The notes beneath the pieces were generated by a model. The model saw nothing but the letters and a program-made list of their open reading frames with translations, was not told the origin of the DNA and ran no database searches. A program made the position numbers and the translations under genes. Below are positions 37,980-49,556 of a DNA stretch of 64,000 nucleotides, piece by piece (positions within the stretch are counted from its first letter, which is position 1; the number at the start of each line of letters is the position of its first letter). Where the stretch lies: positions 56,908-120,907 of the forward strand of contig JACGCK010000136.1 of the NCBI GenBank assembly GCA_014925825.1, written 5' to 3'. This DNA is from Pholiota molesta. Taxonomy: Eukaryota; Basidiomycota; Agaricomycetes; Agaricales; Strophariaceae.

Positions 37980-40256
37980 TATAATGATCAGTTAGAAATA
38001 TTCTGTAGAAGAGAGAAACATTTCACCGTTATTAAGAAGAAGTGACCTGGTGCAAGGGCTGCTGGACAAACTCAAAGCTCACTTGTGACCCGATGGCTTG
38101 TCTTTCCATTTACAATCAGCCCATTAGATTGTCCTGTGTCTTTCTAACAAAAGATCATCAAGTACACTGGAGATAAGAATCATGGCAAGATTATTGCGCC
38201 AATAATCTAAGTATGTCACTTATCTTTAATGTGTTCAGTTTTGTTTTCACACTTTACTTATACTTTCAGAAGTCTCTTAGTTATTTTAAAAACATATAGC
38301 AGCTATTTTACTGAACCCAAAACCTCACGAGCTACTGGATACCTCATGTCGCCGCGTTCGCGCAGTGTCCACACTATGAGCAATGGCGCCCAACATGGAA
38401 ATCCCTGGGTACTATTTTTGGGAATGGCCGGAATCTCCCTGGGCCAAACAACGCACCACAGGGGCTCCAAGACACCCTGGGAATGACCAATTTTCACAAC
38501 GGGCAGCTTCGCCATACCCAGGGATTTCCTTTTTTACCCACGCAACCGATTTACACCGAAGCGACCGATTTCACACCGAATTACACCAAATGAAAAGCAC
38601 GTGAGTTTCACATGAGATGATGCACTGCATTATCTCAATTGACCGACTCGCGCTCCTTACGCCCACAGCACCCACGCACCACGAACGATGACGCGCAATA
38701 ACACGAACGACACACGCCCGACAATGCGGATGACAACGCGGACGACAGCGCGGATGACAGCGGGGCTCCCTGTGCCCCAGAACCCAAGATCGCCAATGCG
38801 AACGATGACGCAAACGACAAAACAAATGAGAGCACGAAAGGCAACACGAGCGACGGTGCAGACGATGACCGGACGACAGCGAGGCCCGGGCGCTACGACG
38901 ACGACGGCAGCGTTGGCCATGTCAGCGGGGCAGCGACTCCGAGCGAGGTAAGTCTCTCCCTATCCGTTCATCCACTGACTGCTCTCCTCTTGCCGCCCCC
39001 GCCGCCGCTGCCTCTTGCCGCGTGCCCCTCTCCCTCCAACGAGGGACGTGGGCCGGCTGTTTATCTCAACGTGATTTTGGCGATCGACCTGCCACACCAC
39101 AACTAGCCGCCTGCACTGCATCTACCCCACCCCCATTCTCGACGGCAGCGCACGACGACGGTAGCAGCGCACGACGATGGCAGGGCAATTCCATCGTCAG
39201 CAGCGCCGCCTGCGCGACTTCTTCGTCGGGTTTGGAACGGGCACGGGGATGGGCAGCGACGACGGCGCGCGCGGGAGCGCGGTGGCGCCCCCCGGATGAG
39301 TACCCCGCCGTGCGTGTGCATCAACGCCGAGGACGATGCCCATGAGGCATTTACGTGCCCGCGTCCTCGCTGCCGTCAAGAGACGACGTGGAGCGTGAGC
39401 CAGCGGACGCCGCCATGCTCCCGTACCCGCCCCTTCCGTTCCCATTCTCCAGGGCAGTGTAATTTCCCTGCACGTCGAAAACGGCTCCCGCGGTGGCTGG
39501 GTACGGTGTGTACCTCACCCGCGTCTCGACGTGTGTGGGCGCAGCATGCGCGTCTGGGTATGACGCAGGCCCGGCGGCGTACGCGGCGTTGGCGCTGCTA
39601 CCACTACCAGCGGGCACGGTGAGGCCATTAGATGCGGGCGTGGCGCTCGTCCCGCGGCGGCTGCATGCGTGTGTTGAGCATGAAGGATGGCGCATGGATG
39701 GCCACTTCCGCCATGTCCAATGACAAACGAGCACTGCTCGTTTGTCAGTCTATTTACTGCCGCCCTGGGCACCATGTCTTTTGTCCCATCCATGGCAGCA
39801 CTTTTCGCGGCGGCTCGAGTCAATGGATGCCACCACAATACCGTCTCCACATAAGATGAACACTGCACTTGGCAGTGTTCTGAAATGTGGAGACGCAATG
39901 CGGTTTGACATCCCACCATCCCATAAGTTGCTCTCCTCCGCACTTTATCCTTGCGGACTCCTAGCACCATCATCTCACGTCTCATCCACTTCGTAGCGCC
40001 CTTCTCTCACCCACTTGTTGCTACAGCCCCCATTTGTGATGCTATGCACGCATCCTCTCGTTAACAGACATGATACAATTATGATAAAATTATGGCAAGT
40101 CAACGGCAAAATAGATAAAGGTTGGAAGGTTGGAGATACGGAGGGCAGTGCTTGCTGCCCTCTATGCCCTATAACTAGTCACTGCAAGAATGTTATTGTA
40201 TTATTAAGTAGTCAAAATATACAGATTTCAAAGTGGGAAATCACTACTAGGGCATA

Positions 40257-43200
40257 CTGTCCTATTTAAATCAATTCGTCCAGGGGTGTGACCTGTGACC
40301 AGCTGGACGAAATTCAGCCAATGTCCAGACAGCCGGTGACCTGGGACATGCCCAAAATTCGTCCAAAATTCTGAAGATTCATCCAAAATTTCTCCCAGTA
40401 GTCTTGAAAGGGGTGCTAGCATCCGCAAAAGCTCATATTAAGTTAGCACAAGCCAAAAATAGAGATTGAATAGAGTAGCGATTTTTACATATTCGGCTGA
40501 AATAGCCAAGCCAGTATTGAACTTGGGAATTGAAACACAGAGGTTCAGCCTCTTCGTCACGAATATCATGGCAAATCTTCCACCAGAGCTCGAGAAATGC
40601 CTACCAGATATCAAGCTTCCTATTCTTGCTTTTCTTGCTTTCCAATTGCCCATAGCAGCAACAGTGAACCCTCATATGCGTCCCAACAAATACATATCCA
40701 ACATGCCACCGAACTCCGAAAAAACCACAGACATTCTTGGTTTGCGACCACCACCACAGAGGATCATCGATGCTTTGATCACTCTTACCAAGGATCCTAC
40801 AATCAAATCCATTCAATGCCCACATGAATCTACCGCTGGACAGAAAAGGTTCCCCCTAATTACCGTAACATACTGGGCTCGGATCTCCGCCATCCAAAAA
40901 ACCCAATCGCAATGGCAGGATGCCTTCAACCAGCTACAAGCCCAGATAGACAACAACCCTGGCTCGGAATTACTACAGAATGTCTTCAGCCGTCTAGCAG
41001 CAATGCCATGGTCCGGTCAGCTACCCCCAAATGTCTACGGCAACACGATTCCTATACACGAGTTGTCAGCTTTCTTGACCACGGAATGGTTGAGTGATAA
41101 CCACGAACTAATTATGCTCGATTTATTGGGCGAGGACCTGCAGAGCCGAGGACAAAACGATATCCTAATCGAAAACACGGCTTTTTTCTTGCTTCTTAGT
41201 GCTGCATATTCCGACAGACAAGATTACGGAGCAAAAAACACTATTCCTGGCTGCGTGAGCGTGGAGATGCACTCGCTCGAGGTGAAAAATCATACCTCGC
41301 AACCATTGCGAACAAGAATGATGTCCACTGGGTAGCGCTCGTGATTAACTTCAAAGATCATCAAGTCTTCTATGGAGATCCTCTCGGAGAAACCATGCCC
41401 TTGTCTATGCAGCGAGTCATCGAATGGTGGGTTGGATATCACACGCAATCAGCGAGCCCTTTGTTGCACGGTACACTTCCGATATGCTCCCAAGCAGATT
41501 CTTTCTCTTGTGGTGTGCTCTCTTGGGATGCACTTCGGTCGTTTCTCATTATGGAAAAACCCTGCTTGATCAATCCGGATGACGCACTCGATGAACGGCT
41601 ACGAATCTTTCTTCGTCTGACTGGTCCTTTAATTTATGAAAAGGTCAGTCTATATTCAAGGATTACCATGATTGATGCGAACTTACTTTTTGAAATGGCT
41701 AGCCACAGCTTGATGAAGAAATTCCAGAATGCACGAGCTTGGAAGAGCTTGTCATCGAGGTTGACTATCCGGTTGTCGAGGCTAACTATCTAGTCTCAGA
41801 CTTTGACTGGACATGGGATAATATAGATTCTTCTACCTTATATCCGGATGACATTCCCATACAGAAAACCGATGAGGAATCTTATATTCCAACCCCTACA
41901 CCCCTACCAATATTAGAAGATCATGCATCAACACCCTTAGAAAGCGACACGACAAAGCGCACATACCACGATCGCAAAAATATTACACCATCCAATAGTC
42001 CAACCAGAAAGAAACCACGCCATCGAGAGTCATCGATCCGTCAAGCTCTTGAAAGCAAAGAGCCGCCACATGGTCTTCTTTTGTATTTTCACAAAGCTAC
42101 CGAAAGCGAGCATGAAAAATGGGTGGCTCAATCATCTATAGATGTGGCAGAGCGGGCAGATAACATACACTGGAAACAAGAAAGAAGGATTCAAGTGATG
42201 GTAGAAGAGCGAAGACAAAGGGCGACTGACCGTAAACGCGCACAGCGAACAAGGGACAAAAAATCCGAGATTGCGAGAGGCTTACGAAGTCCTGGTGGAA
42301 GTCGAATGAAGGTATCAATTAATCTCATTGGACAAAAAACACATACTGACGTTGGGTGCTAGTCAAGACGATGGAACTTTCAGAGCCTCCGAAGATTGAT
42401 TTGGGGGGAACAGTTGCTGAATTGAGTCGACCTGCAAATACACTGATAAAAAAATTCAAAGATAAGAATCGGAAACCATCAGGACAAAAGCGAACAAAAG
42501 AGGACAAACCATCGAAATACCACAATTGGCTTACCCCCTTTCTCTTCACGCAGATTGAACAGGCCAGAATTGCTGCTGGGGGTCCTCGTTGGAGTACTCG
42601 AGCAATTGTCCATGAGTTGAACAAGAAAGACCAACGATCATTCGGAAATCTCAGCCATACCACTCTAAATGGATGGATTGACCGCAGCGGTTCAAAACCA
42701 AAGTGGTCGGAAACTTTTTTGGCACGTCTCAAGCATGGAAATGAGCCTGGCCATTCAAACGGAGGCCGAAGGGGTGTTCTAGTAAGTAATATACTTCAGT
42801 TAATTGATAAAACATACTGATTTATGCTTACAGAAAAATCACCCTGAAGTCGTTACAATTGTCAGAAAACAACTCGAAAATCTCCACCAGGGAGGAGCCC
42901 AAATATCTGTCACCACAGTTCGTGCCCTGATGATTGCGGCTATCATGTCTAATGCACCCGAAATTCTCGAGAAAAGATTTCCAGACGATTCGGTCTTTCG
43001 AGCTTCGGAATCCTTCATTCGGAAGTGGCTTCATGAGGAAATGGCTTGGTCAAAACGAAAAGGAACTCAGGCCGCCCAAAAACGTCCTGAAAACTGGGAG
43101 GACCAATGCGAGAAGTCATTCTTTCGAAAAGCCTATTTGATCAAAGAAGAAGACATTCCTGCACCTCTAATCGTCAATTCGGATCAAACTCAGGTAGTCT

Positions 43201-44593
43201 ACGCACCTGGCGACAAGATGACGTGGGCACCCACTGGTTCCAAACAGGTGTCTGTTCATGGAGCTGAAGAGAAGCGCGCGTTTACTGTCCTCGTGTCCGT
43301 GGCAAACAATGGGGTTGCCCTTCCCATGCAAGCAATATATAATGGAAAGACGCAACGCTCTCGTCCATCACACACATCACCACACTATCAAGACCTTCTC
43401 AATGCTGGTTTTCTTCTGGAGGAATCGGGAACAAAGACATACTGGTCAAATCACGAAACGATGCAATCGTTTGTGAATAATATTCTCGCACCCTATTTTG
43501 ATTCCCAAAAGGCCAAACTTGGCCTTCCTCCATCGCAAAAGTCTCTCTGGATCATTGACGTCTGGTCAGTACATCGCTCAAGGCAGTTTACAAGCTGGAT
43601 ACGCACCTCACACCCAACAATCCTTCTCGATTTTGTTCCTGGAGGTTGTACCGGAGTTTTCCAGCCCTGCGACGTTGGCATTCAGCGCCCATTCAAGTTA
43701 TCAATAAAAAAATCATACCATGAAGACATCGTTATGGAACTCCTTCAGCAATACAAGGACAACCAACCTGTCATCAAGATCGATGATCGAATAGCCTCAT
43801 CACGCGATAGGACGACAAAATGGATGTGGAATGCGTACCAAACTATCAATAAGCCTGAGCTCGTCAAGAAGGTAAGCACTTTTCAAGTGAATGAAAGATA
43901 GAATGAACTCACATTCCAATCTCCTACTTTAGTCCTTCGAGCACTGTGTTGCTAAACAGTGGAACCTCTCTTATGAGTGTTTAACTGGTGTTGCTGCGCG
44001 TGCACGGCTACGTGAACTAAAAGAAACAGATCCGGAGTTTTGGTTTGAGTTGACTATGAAGAAAAGCGATGATATTCTCCCACCTGAAGCCAGCTTTCAA
44101 GTCGAGGATATCATCACTGAAGATCTTGATGATCATGCAGCCCCATCTGATGATAGCGATATTCCAATTCAGGTATTGCTGGGACAGATGATGGAAAGAA
44201 AGCTACCTGAAGGTTTTTCCATTGTTGACACTTTAATCGTTGCAGAATGTGTAGCAGAGGAGTTTGAGGATGAAGCGGCGACGGTTGTGGTTGTTGAAGA
44301 AGAAGAGTTAGGCCGTGGGAAAAGGAGGCGACGTCCAAATCAGCTCTACAGCCGCAAAACATTCTGGCGTCACGACGACAATGAGGATGATATTGGTGGA
44401 CAATTGGGAGTTTAGAATACATGTAGCTATCATATTCAGGCCATTTTTGAGTAGAAAAATGCGATTTTAAGCTGTGTTTTTCAACCATTTGTCCCAGCCG
44501 TCCACTCTCTCGGTGACCTGTGACCCGAACCACTTTTCGTCCAATCCACAAGGCTTGTGACATGTGACGGACGAATTGATTTAAATAGGACAG
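40257..44593 (+). mobile_element. Ulp1-DDE DNA transposon, copy 3
   Basis: Terminal inverted repeats of 25 bp match perfectly here (40257-40281 and 44569-44593), flanked by TA on both sides. Subterminal words GGTGACCTGTGAC occur near both ends in the same orientation. This copy is 4337 bp and is the best reference for the element. Confidence 0.9.
40568..44415 (+). pseudogene. Ulp1 protease-DDE transposase gene, copy 3 (exons 4-5 intact)
   Basis: Exons 40568-41643, 41709-42311, 42363-42781, 42834-43871 and 43933-44415. One A is missing near 41237 (in an A run of the protease exon) and one near 42365 (first codon of exon 3); otherwise the frame is open to the stop at 44415. Exon 4 encodes a pogo-like transposase catalytic core: Asp817 in IVNSDQTQVVYAPG, Asp942 in LWIIDVWSVHRS and Asp980 in GVFQPCDVGIQRPFK, giving a DD37D spacing (numbering of the unbroken 1,206-residue reading). 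Exon 5 adds an acidic tail. The protease and transposase are joined by in-phase introns, so they form one gene, not two. Confidence 0.82.
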
Positions 44594-45110
44594 TATAATG
44601 ATCAGTTAGAAATATTCTGTAGAAGAGAGAAACATTTCACCGTTATTAAGAAGAAGTGACCTGGTGCAAGGGCTGCTGGACAAACTCAAAGCTCACTTGT
44701 GACCCGATGGCTTGTCTTTCCATTTACAATCAGCCCATTAGATTGTCCTGTGTCTTTCTAACAAAAGATCATCAAGTACACTGGAGATAAGAATCATGGC
44801 AAGATTATTGCGCCAATAATCTAAGTATGTCACTTATCTTTAATGTGTTCAGTTTTGTTTTCACACTTTACTTATACTTTCAGAAGTCTCTTAGTTATTT
44901 TAAAAACATATAGCAGCTATTTTACTGAACCCAAAACCTCACGAGCTACTGGATACCTCATGTCGCCGCGTTCGCGCAGTGTCCACACTATGAGCAATGG
45001 CGCCCAACATGGAAATCCCTGGGTACTATTTTTGGGAATGGCCGGAATCTCCCTGGGCCAAACAACGCACCACAGGGGCTCCAAGACACCCTGGGAATGA
45101 CCAATTTTTC

Positions 45111-45766
45111 ACAACGGGCAGCTTCGCCATACCCAGGGATTTCCTTTTTTACCCACGCAACCGATTTACACCGAAGCGACCGATTTCACACCGAATTACA
45201 CCAAATGAAAAGCACGTGAGTTTCACATGAGATGATGCACTGCATTATCTCAATTGACCGACTCGCGCTCCTTACGCCCACAGCACCCACGACCGCCACC
45301 ACGAACGATGACGCGCAATAACACGAACGACACACGCCCGACAATGCGGATGACAACGCGGACGACAGCGCGGATGACAGCGGGGCTCCCTGTGCCCACA
45401 GAACCCAAGATCGCCAATGCGAACGATGACGCAAACGACAAAACAAATGAGAGCACGAAAGGCAACACGAGCGACGGTGCAGACGATGACCGGACGACAG
45501 CGAGGCCCGGGCGCTACGACGACGACGGCAGCGTTGGCCATGTCAGCGGAGGCAGCGACTCCGAGCGAGGTAAGTCTGTCCCTATCCGTTCATCCACTGA
45601 CTGCTCTCCTCTTGCCGCCCCCGCCGCCGCTGCCTCTTGCCGCGTGCCCCTCCCCTCCAACGAGGGACGTGGGCCGGCTGTTTATCTCAACGTGATTTTG
45701 GCGATCGTACCTGCCACACCACAACTAGCCGCCTGCACTGCATCTACCCCACCCCCATTCTCGACG
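45111..45766 (+). repeat. Array unit 4, truncated
   Basis: It contains only the first 656 bases of the unit; no transposon sequence is included. The break falls inside the GC-rich segment. Confidence 0.9.
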
Positions 45767-47703
45767 AACCTCGGAAACTCAGACCGCGAACTTCATGAAA
45801 AGGGTGATCTTTACAGCTAGAGAGCGGCGCTATAATATTCTAGTGCGTTGTAGTGCTCAGACCATTTGCAATGGGTGGCTGAGGATGGGACTGTCCCCCT
45901 TGCGTCGCAGAAGCAGGAGAGACCAACGATTGGGAGCCGAGGGAAACTGCTCCGCCAAGGGACGAGAAATTAGATGTGTAGCTCGACGAGACGGGTTTGT
46001 GAAGAGAGTTTGAGTAAGGCATATTTGGCAGCAGATATGGGTAGTGTTGCTGAAGAGGTCGACGAGGTTCCGCTGGTTAGCTTTGCGATGAAGTGGGCTA
46101 CGTCTCCAGACCCGTCTTATAACCTCCCACTCTCTCCTGCAGAACTTGAAAAGCGTCATTTACCATAGATAGTGGCCGCCTGCGCGCTTTAAAGCGCTAT
46201 AGCTGAAGAAAGACTTTCATTGCAGTGGCCTGGTCAAGCATTGAGGACTCCTGCCTTGCATTCCACCCCGCCCTCAGGCTATGATTATGGCACACTGTAC
46301 CACGAGGAACATCTAAAGAAGGCCCTTGCTTTTGCTTTAATCTAAAGAGGAAGAGTGGGGCTTAGTTAAAATTACAAGGGACTGCCATGTTCCATAAAAG
46401 ATCTCCTAACGACAAGTCCCGTGGTCTGTTGATAATCCACTCATCGCCTTTCACAAATTGGCGGGGACACTGCAACTAAACAAGGTCCAATAAGCTATGG
46501 GCAGTCGACCAAGGAGGTAGCTGATTTGAATCATACACAGATAACATAACGACTTACTACGCAGCCACGCCCCCGGGCCCGATCCATACAAAGCGGCAGA
46601 GAACCCGCGTCCAATCCAGCCTCTCCAATCTCCGTAACGCAAGCACCCCAAGCTTCTGCATCCCATACCGCAGCTCCCTCATCAACCATCGCCAAGCCCA
46701 CTGCATGGGGAAGAACAAACAAGCCATCGGCGCAAACGACACGAAGATCATCGTGAAGTAGATGAGACCATTCCATTTGCCAGTGAGAGGTCGATAGTTG
46801 CAGTAAGATAGATAAAGCTAAACATGGAGGAGAGCCAGGCTATGTAAAAGGAGGGTGAGGATGTGCGGCATGCCGTACGAGGTAGGTGTAGTGCAGGAGC
46901 CAGCAGAAAGCAAGATTGAAAATGGACGTTGGATTAACTAAGCTCGCGATGCTGTGGGTGACGAAGACGCAGACGTACGTGCATGAGAAATTCCAGTCAA
47001 CACAATACCAATCCTGTTAACGAAATTGTGTACTGTCGCTGACATGTTCTCTATAGTCTTCAACCAAAGATTGAAGCGCTGAATAGCGAGCAACGCAGTC
47101 GAGAACAAAGCCACGTACAAGGCAGCCCTCAAATAGAATGCCTGTGATGCCTGCGGAAAAGTTGTACGCCTGCAAGATGAATGGGGACTTGATTTTGGTG
47201 TGTTCGGCCGTTCGTTCAATGACAAACCGCATGGACATTGCGAAAAGTTCCAACGAGCCATTGATGCCTACGAGAAATTGAACAAGTTGTTGAAGCCTGG
47301 TCGCAATGTAGTTGTGTTATGATTGCCGTGATGCCGAAGCTCATCCACATAGGTCACTTAAGCGCCGAACTTCCAAAAAGTTCCGGATTTCGAAAGTCCG
47401 TGCATCGCCCAAATGGGACTGTCCGCCCGGACAGTCCAAAAGCGGCACCTCGCTGACAAAGACGCCGATCGAACATACCGCGCTGGCATCGCATATGTTC
47501 GAATCTCTCCCATCCTCATTCTCTCACCTTTCATTGTAATTTCTCTTGTATGTATTCTACTCTATTCATTCTTGTGAGTAGTTCTGGTTACAAGGGCTAT
47601 TTATCTCTGGCTAACCAACCCTCTAATTTAGTTAATATCGCTCCTGATAATCAATGGAAATCTCCAACTATGCATCCACCAGCTCCCTTACGCTCTCAAA
47701 AAC
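45767..47703. other. Region between the array and the GRF gene; possible relic on the - strand
   Basis: Unique sequence resumes at 45767. On the - strand, 47260-46557 contains hydrophobic stretches (AFYLRAALYVALFSTALLA, then YFTMIFVSFAPMACLFF) that could be exons of a decayed or poorly spliced membrane protein. I could not join them into a credible model or assign a family. No RNA gene seen. Confidence 0.35.
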
Positions 47704-49556
47704 ATGTCGACGCCTGAGAATGCCATGATCAACTGCGGGACCTGTTCTCGCCCACTGAGATACAAGATAGTAAAGTCAAATACCAACGGCAATTGTGGCC
47801 GCTATTATGCCAGGGTATGGATTAATTACATCTCTGTCGACATCATATTCTGACTATATGTATCTAGTGCTTCAATCCATACACTGTCAGCGGCATCCCA
47901 TGCAAGTTCTGGGACTGGTACGACTCTGGCCCTCTGTCCCAACCCCCTTCTCGGTCACCGACACAATCGCCCGCCACTTCCGCCGCAATCAACCAACCAA
48001 CCTCAAGTGCAAATGAAGACACTCGCTTTCCTGCACCCTCCCAACCCTCACTTCTGCCTCGCAAAGTATGCCGCAGCCTAGGCTGCAAGAGTGGCCGCCT
48101 CCGAAAGGGCTGTTCGCGGCGTATGTGCAAGGCGCACTGCCAAGAGCAAGGTCCGGGCTGCAGTGATGTCGCCCACAAGGCAAGTCAGCCATGGCCATCA
48201 ACACAGAATGCGGCTGCTTCTGTCCCATGGCTGCTACCAAACTCGACGCCAGCTGTGACACCCTTTGCCTCCAATCAGGCTGCCCCGACTTCATTCATTG
48301 CATCCCAAGTCTCTGTCGGCGCCTCAAATATTTCCGTCGCTCAGCCTGTTGATTCAACACCCCGTTCACACCTCCAGGTGCCCGCGTATGCCTCCCACAT
48401 GGCCCCAGTGTTTACGGAGCAAATTCGCATTCAGCAAGAACTTGCAGAGCAGCATCGTCGTGAGGAAGCTGCGCAAAAAACGAGTGATCACCGTGCCAAA
48501 CAGACCATTTTGGTATATGTATGGACCGAGGTATGTGAATGCTCAGCCTTTTTTAAATTGGATCTCGCTAAATTCGCTATCTAGGATGATGTTGAGCCCG
48601 AAATTGTCCTCATCCAGGATGGCTTTACACTGCCACACTTCCAGTTTACCGAAGAGGTTTTACTACGTACCCTTGGCTCTGTAGATGTCCAATTCCAGGT
48701 TTTTAACATGGATTATGGCGTCTGGGCTATGGCGATCGTCAATCACGTCGTCACCGTTTCCGCAAAAGGTCGGATATTCATCAAAGCATCGCACGTTCGC
48801 TCGTGCAAGGATCTCGTCATGCATACGGGGCTTCCCTCGGTAACTTCGCCCAACATCCGCACGAACTTGGCCGGAGAACGCGCATACATCAAGAAACGGA
48901 TCGCCGAACAGGAGTTTACTTACCTACAGCAACATACCACCCCATGTCCTACCAAACGGCCCTACAGCTACCTCTCAGACTCACCATCATCCCCTTCGGC
49001 AGCAGCAAAATCTCGAAAGATCGCGATGACAAGGATCAAGAAGGCTGCTGTCACTGGGACTTCTCCCACCCCGGATCCCGAAGACGTGATTGAGATCAGT
49101 GATTCTGATGACTTTGCCCCCATTATTCCATATCATCGTCCCCATCAGGTCAAAGAAGAAGCTCAACCTCTGGTTTTTCCGTTGGCGCTCACAATGTCCT
49201 CTACGTCCACAATCATGGCATCCCATCCCACCGCTGATAAGAAAGCATGGCCTGCAGACTTCTATGCTGTGGACATTGTAGCCTGCTTCAAGAATGCTGA
49301 TGAACATAGCTGGATATCCACGAAAAGCGTGTTCGAGACACATTTTCCGTCCTGCCGCTTCGCTCGCTCTACGTATTACGAGCATCGAGCCCGATGGAAG
49401 GCTGCACCTTTGGCTACACAGAATGCTTTCGTGGGCGCTGGTCGCACACCTGCTGGTCTATGGTCCTCTTTTATGGCAGTTACCCGAGCCCCAAAAGCAG
49501 AACTTTCAGCTATACGGAGGCGAAAGCAAGTTGATGACGATGACGGCGAGCTATGA
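47704..49556 (+). CDS. GRF-type zinc-finger protein of unknown function
   Basis: Exons 47704-47814, 47868-48530 and 48585-49556 splice in phase 0 to 581 residues. The first 60 residues form a GRF-like zinc finger: CGTCSRPLRYK, then NGNCGRYYARC and PYTVSGIPCKFWDW, with the four Cys in the usual order and the NxGR/FY pattern. GRF fingers bind nucleic acid in topoisomerase III, APE2 and NEIL3-type proteins. A second Cys-rich block follows (CRSLGCKSGRLRKGCSRRMC with further Cys downstream). Then come a Pro/Ser-rich linker, a Glu/Gln-rich helix (IRIQQELAEQHRREEAAQK), a possible SUMO-interacting stretch (DVIEISDSDD) and a basic C-terminus. No enzyme domain was recognised. It may be a domesticated or transposon-associated protein, but nothing nearby proves that. 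Confidence 0.75.

Larger units (their letters stand above)
31878..38495 (+). repeat. Array unit 2
   Basis: The first two thirds have intact frames. From about 36440 onward a series of one-base deletions in short runs appears relative to units 1 and 3. Confidence 0.9.
38496..45110 (+). repeat. Array unit 3
   Basis: Many one-base indels between 38670 and 40410, few afterwards. It holds the only uninterrupted transposase exon with the expected splice donor. Confidence 0.9.
25260..45766 (+). repeat. Head-to-tail tandem array of a 6.6-kb unit, about 3.1 copies
   Basis: The sequence beginning ACAACGGGCAGCTTCGCC recurs at 25260, 31878, 38496 and 45111 with spacings of 6618, 6618 and 6615 bases. 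Copies are nearly identical over their full length. The fourth copy stops after 656 bases, at CATTCTCGACG, where unrelated sequence starts. In each full unit the order is: GC-rich segment (about 1.4 kb), a short AT-rich part, a 4.33-kb Ulp1-DDE transposon, then about 510 bases to the next unit. All units have the same orientation. Confidence 0.95.

Noticed and set aside
25260..45766. Helitron as the explanation of the tandem array
   Set aside because: Rolling-circle tandems would fit, but I see no Rep/helicase gene, no TC start and no CTRR end with the expected hairpin at the unit borders.
25260..45766. CRISPR array or bacterial-type defence island
   Set aside because: The repeats are 6.6 kb long and the genes are spliced and eukaryotic.
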